DNA of 64,000 bases from contig NZ_NEFZ01000002.1 of the NCBI RefSeq assembly GCF_002135205.1, positions 62,001 through 126,000 of the forward strand. Direction: 5' to 3'. The position numbers and the translations under genes are program-made. This document shows positions 46,666-54,598 of this stretch, in pieces; position 1 is the first letter of the stretch, and the number at the start of each line of letters is the position of its first letter. This DNA is from Acinetobacter sp. ANC 4204 (GTDB lineage Bacteria; Pseudomonadota; Gammaproteobacteria; Pseudomonadales; Moraxellaceae). The notes under the pieces are model-generated. The model was not told the DNA's origin. It did no database searches and saw nothing but the letters and a program-made list of their open reading frames with translations.

Positions 46666-49049
46666 GAACATATATACGGCCCTAATTTCTGAGTTGTTGC
46701 CTGATCTTGATCATATTGGAATTCAACAGAACATTGCCCACCATCCAATAAATCAACAATTAGTTTATTCTTTGGTAGCAATCCACGTAAGAACACTTCA
46801 CCATCATAACCAATCATACTACTCGTCTGCCCATTAAGGCTGACTGAATAACCAACAGGAAGTGGTTTTAAATTTTTATCTAGCAATACAACGGTAGCTG
46901 AAATAATATTCTTTGCCGCAAAATCAAGCACAATACCTTGTTGATAACCTGCAATCGCCAAATTTTCTGTTTTTTCTGCTTCCCAACCTACAGGTAAATA
47001 CTGAGTATCCAAATAAATATGATTCTTAGCATAAGGTGTTAAATGTGAAATCAGAAAGTTTCCATTCTTACTTGCTTTACCCAAGTTCACACCACCATTA
47101 ATAATTTCACTCCTAGGACCTGCATTTTTAACAATCGCAAAAGCATCCCCAATTTCATTGCTCGCAAAAATATCACCTTGTGCTATAACTAAGGCACCTC
47201 GTGCACCAAGCATGGTTTGTGAACTACTACCAAACTGACTATAACGCCCAAACAAATAGGCTGGTCGTGAGCGATAATCAACATATGCTGTATTAAGGTC
47301 TGACTCCCCTTCACTATGCGTCGTTGCCACGCCCCACCCAAAACTACCTAATTTTGGATCACTAATACTATTCAACTCTTGGGTATATTTTATATTTCCA
47401 GAGTCATTGCTTACACTTGTAGATGCTTTTAACTTCGATGACAGATCAAATCTCAAAGCCAAGTATGCGCCATAATTATCATGATCATTAAAATCTTGAT
47501 ACAGTGAAGAATATAGATTAATCCGATCCGTAATATTGCCACTTAAACTGAGTGAAAATAAATCATATTGCTCATTTGTATATTTTAAACGGTTATAATT
47601 ACTCGAAATACTCCAACCAGGAATTGGATTAAAATTCAAACCTGCTCGAATTATTTCTTCTGCAGTCGCACTATTCTCAACGACATCACTATCCGCAGAA
47701 AAGTTAGAGTTTTGATAATTGATGAGTGATAATCGGGCCAAATCATAGTAGTCTTTACTTGCACCTTGATAGCTAAAATTAAAAGATGAAGATGGACTTA
47801 AGCGTCCCTCAACACCAATTAAACCCAGAAATCCTTGATTTCCTTCATAGCTACTGCCCACTACGTTAAAATTCCAAACTCCTCGACCTGCAATATTTTG
47901 TGCATAACCTACACCTAAATTTGCTAAACCATCTGTTGACGTTTCAATATGGCCAGTCGCTGTTTGTGAATTAGAAATAGCTTGGCGTAAAGAGCCGGAT
48001 GCAAAGACAATATCCGAATCATAATCATTAGATTTAGTACTATAATTATAACGAGGGACACCAACATCAACGGAAAACTCTTGAATTCCTTCTTTTAAAA
48101 TTTTTGGTGAATAGTAATAATATTGTTTATTTACTTGTTGCTGCCCTAATGCATCAGTAGTGACTAATGTCATTTCATTACCTGAAATAAAAGGTAAACT
48201 CTTAACATCAAAGGGGCCAGATGGAATTTCACCTGAATATATTTTCTGCTGATTAACAAACAAATCTAAAGACGATGGTAGCGCTGCTGTGCCTGAAAAC
48301 TGAGGTAATGCTGCTGTAATAATGTCTGAACGATGAGTATATGCACTTGACCACTGTACACCAAGTAAACGAATACTACTTCCCCAATCTACAGTATTAC
48401 TATTAAAATCACCAAGTACATAAGAACGAATTTTTTTTGCGTCAATATATTGCCACTTAGACTCTAAACGTACAGATCGGTTGTTTGAATCCTCTGTATC
48501 CTGATTATGTAAGAAGCCAGACGAAAAAGAGCCATAACTAGAGTTATATATCGCATTTGCTATAGCTGAAAAATAGTTTTCATCATCCAAATAAGTATTA
48601 TTGATTTCATAATTCAATAATACTGTTGAAATGCCTTTTTGTGGAATAAATTGATCTTCAGTAATTTCATTACCCTTTAAATCGACCTTATATGCCTGTA
48701 AATTTTTGTCTGTAATTTTTATCTGTAATGTTTGTTCATTTTCATTATATGAATACACCAAATCTTTAATATCATTCAAAGCAATGAGCTGTTCATCTTT
48801 TAGCTGTACTGGTAATTTAATTCTAAGCTTGCGTAAATCACGAGCTTTGATCAAGATCTTCTGATTTTTTGAGTCTAAATAACTTTGAATTAGGTCGTTA
48901 GATGATGAACCATTAACTGAAGAAATTAAAAATAGTGGAACAAGCTCCTGACTATTAACATCTTTTTTTTCAACTGTACCTATTTCTTCAGCATATACTT
49001 GGCCTAAAGAGATGTAGGTAACTAAACACGTACATAGAAAATACTTCAT
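46662..49049 (-). CDS. csuD: CsuD-like outer-membrane usher
   Basis: 795 residues from ATG 49049, which gives signal peptide MKYFLCTCLVTYISLGQVYA; an upstream in-frame start at 49085 would overlap the chaperone gene by 23 bases. Archaic-type usher: N-terminal periplasmic domain with SYLDSKNQKILIKARDLRKL, barrel strands with SSYGSFSSGFLHNQ and YVLGDFNSNTVDW, plug-like IPSGPFDVKSLPFISGNEMT, and C-terminal domains with VGYSVSLNGQTSSMIGYDGE then VFLRGLLPKNKLIVDL and a final CS. It pulls chaperone-subunit complexes through the outer membrane. Confidence 0.93.
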   Translation of the reverse strand: MKYFLCTCLVTYISLGQVYAEEIGTVEKKDVNSQELVPLFLISSVNGSSSNDLIQSYLDSKNQKILIKARDLRKLRIKLPVQLKDEQLIALNDIKDLVYSYNENEQTLQIKITDKNLQAYKVDLKGNEITEDQFIPQKGISTVLLNYEINNTYLDDENYFSAIANAIYNSSYGSFSSGFLHNQDTEDSNNRSVRLESKWQYIDAKKIRSYVLGDFNSNTVDWGSSIRLLGVQWSSAYTHRSDIITAALPQFSGTAALPSSLDLFVNQQKIYSGEIPSGPFDVKSLPFISGNEMTLVTTDALGQQQVNKQYYYYSPKILKEGIQEFSVDVGVPRYNYSTKSNDYDSDIVFASGSLRQAISNSQTATGHIETSTDGLANLGVGYAQNIAGRGVWNFNVVGSSYEGNQGFLGLIGVEGRLSPSSSFNFSYQGASKDYYDLARLSLINYQNSNFSADSDVVENSATAEEIIRAGLNFNPIPGWSISSNYNRLKYTNEQYDLFSLSLSGNITDRINLYSSLYQDFNDHDNYGAYLALRFDLSSKLKASTSVSNDSGNIKYTQELNSISDPKLGSFGWGVATTHSEGESDLNTAYVDYRSRPAYLFGRYSQFGSSSQTMLGARGALVIAQGDIFASNEIGDAFAIVKNAGPRSEIINGGVNLGKASKNGNFLISHLTPYAKNHIYLDTQYLPVGWEAEKTENLAIAGYQQGIVLDFAAKNIISATVVLLDKNLKPLPVGYSVSLNGQTSSMIGYDGEVFLRGLLPKNKLIVDLLDGGQCSVEFQYDQDQATTQKLGPYICS

Positions 49050-49062
49050 ATTCTTATCTAAC

Positions 49063-49767
49063 TTAGTAAGAGATATCTTTACCATTTATATTTGCTTGAA
49101 TGGTGTATTTGTGTGTTGCAATATAATTAAACTTTTCGTTTAAAGGATATGTTTTCACATTGCCATTTAAAACATAGCCATTTAAAGTATTAATTTCAAT
49201 AGGGTAAGACTGTTTCGTCGTCTCGTCTATCAGCTTTAAGCTAGTAAGCTGAATAAAACGTCCACCAATATTATTAACTTCAATTATAGATTTGCCATCT
49301 TGATGTAACAGTTGAGCTTTTGCTTCACGAATAGACTTTGGGTTGGTTATAAATAAAGGTAATGAAGTTCTTAATACGACATTAATCCCTTGCCCTATTG
49401 TTCTTGAATCTACAACCGTGGGTAACTCATCAATCCAAACCCTATAGCTTTCTTCTTTATCAATCGCGGTTTCATTAACTCGTACCACTCTTAAATTATA
49501 AGATTGCTGCCCATTAAGCGATAAAGCAGGTGGACTGACAACAATATCATTAGTGGGAATATATGATTCTTCATTCCCTTTCTGTTGCCATTTAAATACG
49601 CGTATCTGTAAATTTGTTTTTTCATTTGAATCATTGGCAATAGTTAAACTACTGCTTTGTTGACTTTGTGCCAACTCAATACTTACAGGAGAAATTTTTA
49701 ACGCTGCAGCATGCACTCCAACACTACATAAAAAAGTAAAAACGGTCACAAAAAAACTTTTATTCAT
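49063..49767 (-). CDS. csuC: CsuC-like periplasmic pilus chaperone
   Basis: 234 residues. Signal peptide MNKSFFVTVFTFLCSVGVHA. The PapD-like first domain shows ALKISPVSIELAQSQQSSSL, IANDSNEKTNLQIRVFKWQQ, DIVVSPPALSLNGQQSYNLR (donor-strand region) and RVVRVNETAIDKEESYRVWI; the second domain follows from ~residue 130. It holds unfolded pilus subunits and delivers them to the usher. Its gene comes directly after the pilin gene, with a stable hairpin between them. Confidence 0.93.
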   Translation of the reverse strand: MNKSFFVTVFTFLCSVGVHAAALKISPVSIELAQSQQSSSLTIANDSNEKTNLQIRVFKWQQKGNEESYIPTNDIVVSPPALSLNGQQSYNLRVVRVNETAIDKEESYRVWIDELPTVVDSRTIGQGINVVLRTSLPLFITNPKSIREAKAQLLHQDGKSIIEVNNIGGRFIQLTSLKLIDETTKQSYPIEINTLNGYVLNGNVKTYPLNEKFNYIATHKYTIQANINGKDISY

Positions 49768-49810
49768 TATACATAAACCTTAAATATTTTACATTGACGC
49801 GTCTAGTAAT

Positions 49811-49834
49811 CAAAGCTGACCGAAGTCAGCTTTG
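49811..49834 (-). promoter_or_regulatory. UUCG-tetraloop hairpin between csuA/B and csuC
   Basis: On the minus strand CAAAGCTGAC pairs perfectly with GTCAGCTTTG around a TTCG loop closed by C-G, an exceptionally stable RNA hairpin. It lies 15 bases after the pilin stop and 43 bases before the chaperone start, without a following T-run on that strand. It probably protects the 3' end of the pilin message or partly attenuates downstream transcription. Confidence 0.75.
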
Positions 49835-49849
49835 TTTTTCTTTTTCGAA

Positions 49850-50377
49850 TTAATATGTAATTGTCAAAGCAACTGTATCTGTATAGCTACCAGCTGTAGG
49901 TAATGCAGTTCCTGCTGGAATACGGCCATAAACATCAAAATTTACTTGTGAACCCGTACCAGTACCAGTCGCAACCTGCCCACCTACGGCAATTGCTGTC
50001 GCACGTGTAGAATCAGAAAATAGGTTGTATGGTAGATAGTCAGCTGTAGAGCCAGAACCTGTAATCATACGGCGTTGTGTTGAAGATACGTTATTACCAG
50101 CACCCGCTGTCAAAGTCCAAGTTGTACCATTTGAACAAAGTACACCTATTTGAGCACCACCAGAACCTGATGTATTTGCATCAACATTACTCGCAAGTGA
50201 CGTGATATTACCAAAATCAATAACCGCTGAAGTAACTGTTCCAGTTGAACTGGTATTCACATAGCAGCTTTTCACAACAGTTGCTTTAATTAATAGATTG
50301 CCTGTTGCTGTGTCAGCCATCGCATTCATTGATACGAATCCACTTACCGCAAGCATTGTTAAAACCAACTTTTTCAT
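49850..50377 (-). CDS. csuA/B: CsuA/B-like major pilin (spore coat U domain)
   Basis: 175 residues. Signal peptide MKKLVLTMLAVSGFVSMNAM then ADTATG. One SCPU domain: LLIKATVVKSCYVNTSSTGT, VIDFGNITSLASNVDANTSG, IGVLCSNGTTWTLTAGAGNN, VSSTQRRMITGSGSTADYLP, FDVYGRIPAGTALPTAGSYT and closing VALTITY. It is the rod subunit of the archaic Csu pilus used in biofilm formation on abiotic surfaces. AGGAACG precedes the ATG. The usual minor subunit genes csuA and csuB between it and the chaperone are missing. Confidence 0.92.
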   Translation of the reverse strand: MKKLVLTMLAVSGFVSMNAMADTATGNLLIKATVVKSCYVNTSSTGTVTSAVIDFGNITSLASNVDANTSGSGGAQIGVLCSNGTTWTLTAGAGNNVSSTQRRMITGSGSTADYLPYNLFSDSTRATAIAVGGQVATGTGTGSQVNFDVYGRIPAGTALPTAGSYTDTVALTITY

Positions 50378-50767
50378 ATTCGTTCCTAGTTCCTAGCAAA
50401 AAAACTTTGTTGCAACTATTTAATTTCAGTAAATCAACGGCTTTTGTATAGAAGAAATTTACCTATATAAAAACAGTCACAAAAGAAATAATTGCTTTCA
50501 CATATAATACAAAAAAAATAAACCATTTCAACAAAAATATAATTTATTTGACGCAGTAGACACTTTTTACCAAAAGCTATAACTATAAATATATATAATT
50601 CAAATAACTGAATAAAAAATACTCACTAGTCAACCTAACTTTATTGACATCACTATTAGTTGCTTTTATCTAATATTCAGTCGTAGTCGATTTTCTTGGA
50701 CAAACATTTGTAAGCTAAAGTTCACTTAAATCACGAATAAGAAATTGACACAAAAAAAGAGAACTAA
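50378..50767. other. AT-rich csu promoter region
   Basis: About 390 bases upstream of the pilin gene. Very AT-rich, no supported ORF; the csu promoter must be here. No specific operator could be recognised. Confidence 0.35.
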
Positions 50768-50803
50768 AGCCATCAGTTGGGTGATCACACACAACTGATG
50801 GCT
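50768..50803 (-). terminator. Terminator at the edge of the accessory patch
   Basis: AGCCATCAGTTG (50768-50779) pairs with CAACTGATGGCT (50792-50803), 12 perfect pairs. Read on the minus strand it is followed by TTTAGTTCTCTTTTTTTG, so it would stop transcripts coming from the accessory genes before they enter csu. Confidence 0.75.
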
Positions 50804-51459
50804 CTAATCCTTATGCTTTCCGATGGTTTTTGATTGATAGTTCTATCAAACAGAACCTTTATATCGCCATCCTTTACATATTTATTCCTATCATAAGCAA
50901 ATGCATTTCCTCAAGGTGTGTCTGGTGATGTATCCTGTATGCGATATTCCTTGTCTAAGGTCTTATCTTGTGGGGCTTTTACATATGTAACCAGCAAAGT
51001 CTCATCTTATCTGAGGTGCAGCAATATGATTTATATCTCGATTAAATAGAACTTCTCTAACAGCAATCGCATCCTGATTTTTCAATCTCACGAATTTTAA
51101 AAAATTAATCCATAAATTTCTAAATCACCTTCACCAAAAAAGGTTTTTTAATAAATTTTTAGCTACTTGATCTGATGCCTGCTGCATCAAACTATTTGAA
51201 ATATCCCCCCATAACGTAACTGTGCTTGAGTATTACTATAAACTCGAATAAGTTCAGACAAAGAACCACGCCCAGCATTCGCTTCAGTTTCACCCCGTAG
51301 CCATAATACAGTTGGATTTGATGATGTATAACCATAATCACTTTGTAGTAAACTGGCTAATGTTGAATAAATAACATAATAACCAATTTTTCCATTTTCT
51401 GCCTGTATATGTAAAGCAGGAATTTGATCCATATGGGTTTGACTTAATTTAGTTAACAT
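50785..51459 (-). pseudogene. Multiply broken accessory gene of unknown function
   Basis: An open frame of 90 codons (51187-51459) reads ALHIQAENGKIGYYVIYSTL, WLRGETEANAGRGSLSELIR and YSNTQAQLRYGG. One extra G in a G6 run near 51208 breaks it: skipping that base continues as DISNSLMQQASDQVAKNLL. After further shifts another frame gives AIAVREVLFNRDINHIAAPQ and then TYVKAPQDKTLDKEYRIQD, a TGA stop, and GNAFAYDRNKYVKDGDIKV with LFDRTINQKPSES. So one gene of over 220 codons has at least two frameshifts and a stop. No known domain was recognised. Confidence 0.6.
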
Positions 51460-51574
51460 AATGTAATTTCTTTGTTTTTTCGTTTAATATTTTTAAAGTG
51501 GTTAAACAAACATCTAGATATTGTTCATCTGTAATATTAATATAATGAGCATTAAATCCTAATAAGAATCCCAT
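51449..51574 (-). CDS. Small ORF, possibly 5' remnant of the broken gene
   Basis: 41 codons: MGFLLGFNAHYINITDEQYL, then DVCLTTLKILNEKTKKL. It overlaps the start of the neighbouring broken gene by 11 bases in another frame. It could be the displaced N-terminal part of that gene or an independent small protein. No ribosome site or family supports either choice. Confidence 0.3.
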   Translation of the reverse strand: MGFLLGFNAHYINITDEQYLDVCLTTLKILNEKTKKLHYVN

Positions 51575-51665
51575 TTCATTTAAATTGATTTATTTTAGAA
51601 GTACATGAAGTATGATTAAATGTATTCAAACCCCATCATAATATTGTTTTGAATACATAGATATC

Positions 51666-52037
51666 CTAAAAAAAAGTTCCATAACCAAATTCATTTTTCC
51701 ATTTTTCATTTAGCAGGTCATTTACAGTATCAGACCACATTACATTTAATCCATCAACTCCATAATATTCTTTAGAGATTAACCAAAAGCGTTTATTACG
51801 TTTTATCAAAACGAATTGACGTGAGTCATATTTGGGCAATCTTGCTCTATCTGCATCTGTAATAGCATCAAATTCCTGAGCCAATCTTCTATTCTTTGCC
51901 TCCATCAGTCGCCGAACTTCTCCCTCCCGTTCCTCGTTTGTTAAAGGAACACACTTATATATAACCCAAGCTATAAAAACTACTAAAAGCAAAATCCATA
52001 TAAAACCTTTAGTTGGTGTGTAGTTTTTTATTTTTAT
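51666..52037 (-). CDS. Small single-pass membrane protein, start codon unclear
   Basis: One hydrophobic helix (FIWILLLVVFIAWVIYKC) precedes a soluble, charged domain (NEEREGEVRRLMEAKNRRLA, DARQF-like region, RFWLISKEYYGVDGLNVMWS). The frame is open without ATG or GTG: the only conventional start, TTG at 51992, would cut into the helix and has no ribosome site. An ATA at 52035-52037 follows GGTGGAAA and may mark the original ATG, giving ~123 residues. A small membrane-tethered protein behind a broken upstream gene resembles an orphan immunity gene, which is an inference only. Confidence 0.5.
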   Translation of the reverse strand: MKIKNYTPTKGFIWILLLVVFIAWVIYKCVPLTNEEREGEVRRLMEAKNRRLAQEFDAITDADRARLPKYDSRQFVLIKRNKRFWLISKEYYGVDGLNVMWSDTVNDLLNEKWKNEFGYGTFF

Positions 52038-52158
52038 TTTTCCACCTTTAATAAACTTTTGGGTCTCACCTTTTCTACTTCAGCAAACAATGAAAAAGTC
52101 TGATTCACATAATTCACTATACTTGATTCACATAATTCACTATGCTAGAAATCTGTTC
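52034..52158 (-). pseudogene. Duplicated 3' end of the 235-residue gene, frameshifted
   Basis: Reading EQISSIVNYVNQ, then TFSLFAEVEKVRPKSLLK after removing 23 bases, this is a diverged copy of the last ~40 residues of the protein encoded at 53187-53894 (EQISGVVNYVSQ, TFSLFGEVEKVRPQSLL). A 23-base tandem duplication breaks the frame. The rest of the copy is absent, replaced by the unrelated small ORF at 52145-52309. Confidence 0.85.
52101..52143. repeat. 20-bp direct repeat (23-bp tandem duplication)
   Basis: TGATTCACATAATTCACTAT occurs at 52101-52120 and again at 52124-52143, separated by ACT. The extra unit of 23 bases is not a multiple of three and creates the frameshift in the duplicated gene end. 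Confidence 0.95.
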
Positions 52159-52309
52159 CAGTTGAAAAACTATAAGCCCATCCAGCATAACCATAGCCTA
52201 GATCAGAAAGCTCCTGATAGATAGCTGGATTCGCATTAATTTTTTCAGAATTTAATAGAGTCAGAAGTTGCTCTATTCTATCTTTTGTGAGTTTTTGTGT
52301 AGTTATCAC
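52145..52309 (-). CDS. Truncated small protein with GYGYAGWA segment
   Basis: 54 codons from GTG 52309 (AAGGTG eight bases before): helical start with KDRIEQLLTLLNSEK, then YQELSDLGYGYAGWAYSFST and an early stop. The stop lies exactly where the sequence joins the copied 3' end of another gene, so this is probably the N-terminal stump of a longer protein cut by recombination. I recall GYGYAGWA-like segments in large toxin-associated proteins, but cannot confirm this here. Confidence 0.45.
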   Translation of the reverse strand: MITTQKLTKDRIEQLLTLLNSEKINANPAIYQELSDLGYGYAGWAYSFSTGTDF

Positions 52310-52326
52310 TTTATGCACCTTTTAAA

Positions 52327-52683
52327 TCATTTTTGTTTAACAATAAAACCTAATACAACTTTTTTTGCTTGTTTTTGAATAATTTTCCAGTCCTGTAGAT
52401 ACATGCTTTGAAATACTGCTGAGATTCGAACCTTCATTTCTGGTTCTAAAACAAATTCCTGTTCACATTTACGTGCTATTGGATTTTCCGGATCTCCACA
52501 TTTAATTAAGGTAAGTACCTTTCCTCCTTTATCTTTTTCAACATATAAATCATCTATATCATATAAATCATTAGACCCCGTATTTATAGCCATCAATTCC
52601 TTATTTCGTTTCACCCATTTAGGATGAGGAATATATTTCTGCAGACCATATTCATACTCATCAGTAGGTATGTATATATGCAT
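52327..52683 (-). CDS. Downstream half of a stop-interrupted lipoprotein gene
   Basis: 118 codons from an internal ATG: MHIYIPTDEYEYGLQKYIPH, then DIDDLYVEKDKGGKVLTLIK, REQEF-like region with EFVLEPEMKVRISAVFQSMY and a basic end. It lies in the same frame as the lipoprotein gene before it; the two are joined by nine sense codons and a single TAA. There is no convincing ribosome site at this ATG, so it may not be made at all. No family recognised. Confidence 0.5.
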   Translation of the reverse strand: MHIYIPTDEYEYGLQKYIPHPKWVKRNKELMAINTGSNDLYDIDDLYVEKDKGGKVLTLIKCGDPENPIARKCEQEFVLEPEMKVRISAVFQSMYLQDWKIIQKQAKKVVLGFIVKQK

Positions 52684-52710
52684 AAAATTAATTTCTTCTA
52701 AATGTTTTTT

Positions 52711-53172
52711 TTATGTTATTTTTGTCTCTAAGGTTGAATTTATTAATCTCGTTGATAAATCTCCATTATAACTTTTATCTGCATATACACTTACACTTAC
52801 CCAATGATTATCTGGTAAGTTAATTTCTTTTTTATACAGTTTTTCTGAGTATGGTGAAGCTTTATAATAAACAACTAGCACTAATCCATCGGTATAACGC
52901 ATATCAAAACCAAAGGCCTGAATTTTAGATTGATAGGTGCGAGTCTTTCGTTTATATTTCTTACCTGTTACGAAACCTGTATTATCTTCATATTCAACCC
53001 AAGGTGCTTCTCTACCAAGGTTAACAGGCTTCCCTCCTAAGTCGCCTACACTATAACGTGCGCCATATTGATCTCGTGGTGTTATAAACTCTTGCATTTC
53101 TGGTTCTTTATTGGAGTCACAAGCTGTTAATAAAAGTACGCTGAGCCCTATTCCTAAAATTTTCTTTGCCAT
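52711..53172 (-). CDS. Lipoprotein of unknown function, upstream half of a split gene
   Basis: 153 residues from ATG 53172. MAKKILGIGLSVLLLTACDS is a lipoprotein signal with lipobox LTAC. The mature part is polar: ITPRDQYGARYSVGDLGGKP, VTGKKYKRKTRTYQSKIQAF, GLVLVVYYKASPYSEKLYKK. It ends at a TAA, after which the same frame continues for 127 codons. An intact version would have about 281 residues. It starts 14 bases after the 235-residue gene and is probably co-transcribed with it; a lipoprotein behind a larger gene fits an immunity-type partner, but nothing proves it. Confidence 0.6.
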   Translation of the reverse strand: MAKKILGIGLSVLLLTACDSNKEPEMQEFITPRDQYGARYSVGDLGGKPVNLGREAPWVEYEDNTGFVTGKKYKRKTRTYQSKIQAFGFDMRYTDGLVLVVYYKASPYSEKLYKKEINLPDNHWVSVSVYADKSYNGDLSTRLINSTLETKIT

Positions 53173-53186
53173 AAGACAACTCACTC

Positions 53187-53894
53187 TTATTTTTTTATGT
53201 TAGTTAGTAAAGACTGTGGTCTCACTTTCTCGACTTCACCAAACAAACTAAAAGTCTGACTCACGTAATTCACTACACCAGAAATCTGTTCCATGTAATG
53301 CATAAGTTCTGGCGTTTTTTCTGCCTGAATTAGCTTTATTGTTCTCGATGGATCAACCCCATCAAACTGACAATAAAATAGTGGCTCTCCACGTTTTAAA
53401 ATGAGATCTTTTGAAGTGTCATGCCATTCAAATGCCCACATCAGTGGTCTAGGCCAAATATGAATGGGGAAACGCCCACCAAATATCGTCCCCGGCAAAG
53501 GATTTTTTCTATAATGTCCAAATGCATCTAACTGAGTGATATACACCACTTCATCGGCAATAAAACAATATGGTAATTTAAGCTGAAGAATAGGAACATT
53601 CGGTGTACGCCACTCATTTTCATTCACGAGTGTTAAAAGTTCACGTAACTTATTAGAGCGGACTGGTGATGCTTCACCAAGTACATTTATCAAGGTTGGC
53701 TTACCTTTTGAATCCCGATCAAAACGAAGATGAAAGTCAAATGGACAATTAATCACAAAGTATCTACTTTCTAGCTGAAGTACCGCAGGACAACGGCTTG
53801 CTGACTTGGCATGTTTCGTTTGTGATTGTGATCGCATACAATAAGGCGGTTCATAAAGTATAGCTACCTTATCATCTGTTAGAAACCATCCCAC
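53187..53894 (-). CDS. Conserved-looking 235-residue protein of unknown function
   Basis: No family recognised with confidence. Soluble; features are ESRYFVINCPFDFHLRFDRD, FIADEVVYITQLDAFGHYRK, PGTIFGGRFPIHIWPRPLMW then AFEWHDTSKDL, and GEPLFYCQFDGVDPSRTIKL, ending QISGVVNYVSQTFSLFGEVE. The only usable start is GTG 53894, without a clear ribosome site. The frame stays open 25 codons further upstream with protein-like sequence (EDQDRIEGTGPIQ) but no ATG, GTG or TTG, so the true start may be lost or non-canonical. A diverged copy of its 3' end lies at 52034-52158. Confidence 0.6.
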   Translation of the reverse strand: MGWFLTDDKVAILYEPPYCMRSQSQTKHAKSASRCPAVLQLESRYFVINCPFDFHLRFDRDSKGKPTLINVLGEASPVRSNKLRELLTLVNENEWRTPNVPILQLKLPYCFIADEVVYITQLDAFGHYRKNPLPGTIFGGRFPIHIWPRPLMWAFEWHDTSKDLILKRGEPLFYCQFDGVDPSRTIKLIQAEKTPELMHYMEQISGVVNYVSQTFSLFGEVEKVRPQSLLTNIKK

Positions 53895-54205
53895 CTGAAT
53901 AGGTCCAGTACCTTCAATACGATCCTGATCTTCTATTGTAAAATGTATATGTATTGTTTTTATTCACAAGTATTAAGCTATTAGTTTATGGCACTTTAAA
54001 TATGTTTTTTACCTAAAATTTAAATCGAACGTTTAAAAATTTGAACTTAAATAATTAATATTTCATGCTTTTAATCCATATTAAATATTTAAATTCAATC
54101 AGTGAAATTCATCACAGTTATTTATATACTCTAACATTATTCGTGCTAGCGTCTTATATAAAGGCAAAGAAATAAAGGACTATTAATGTGCCAAGCCCAT
54201 CAGCC
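53895..54205. other. AT-rich gap in the accessory patch
   Basis: About 310 bases. The first ~75 continue the reading frame of the 235-residue gene without a start codon. The rest is very AT-rich; no other gene, hairpin or repeat was recognised. Confidence 0.35.
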
Positions 54206-54445
54206 TTAGCTAAATTGACATATTTCACCATTGCCGATACACACTGGACGCTCTGTATGACGGTCAAAAAGATTGTACTCAGTACGTAGATTTAGCTCGA
54301 GATCATTGAAGAGCATGCCTACTAAAATACTACGGAGTTTTTGATTGAGTGCTTTAGCTCGGAGTTGTTCATCGAATGGATATTTCACCCAGCGCTCTTT
54401 GTACTGATTTAACGAGCAATTTGTTAATATAGACTTAGGTACCAT
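54206..54445 (-). CDS. Short hypothetical protein, possibly a phage-gene fragment
   Basis: 79 residues: VKYPFDEQLRAKALNQKLRS, ILVGMLFNDLELNLRTEYNL and DRHTERPVCIGNGEICQFS. The end (RPVCIGNGE) vaguely recalls the tail of phage recombination-directionality or plasmid-type proteins, but I cannot assign a family. It sits at the border between the accessory patch and mutS, where an integrated element's remnant would be expected. No ribosome site is obvious. Confidence 0.4.
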   Translation of the reverse strand: MVPKSILTNCSLNQYKERWVKYPFDEQLRAKALNQKLRSILVGMLFNDLELNLRTEYNLFDRHTERPVCIGNGEICQFS

Positions 54446-54598
54446 TCATGCTGAGTATGCTAGCATAAAAACCTATACTAAAACCTACACTAATTTACTC
54501 AACAGTCTAGGTTTACATTGAACTAACATGGATTACATCAGACAGTTACCATTAAGTTATCTTTTTAAAAACTGTTTAAATTTAAAGGCTTTATTGTA

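Noticed and set aside
52101..52143. Two identical 20-bp units considered as a CRISPR-like array
   Set aside because: There are only two units with a 3-base spacer, inside a duplicated gene end; this is a simple tandem duplication.
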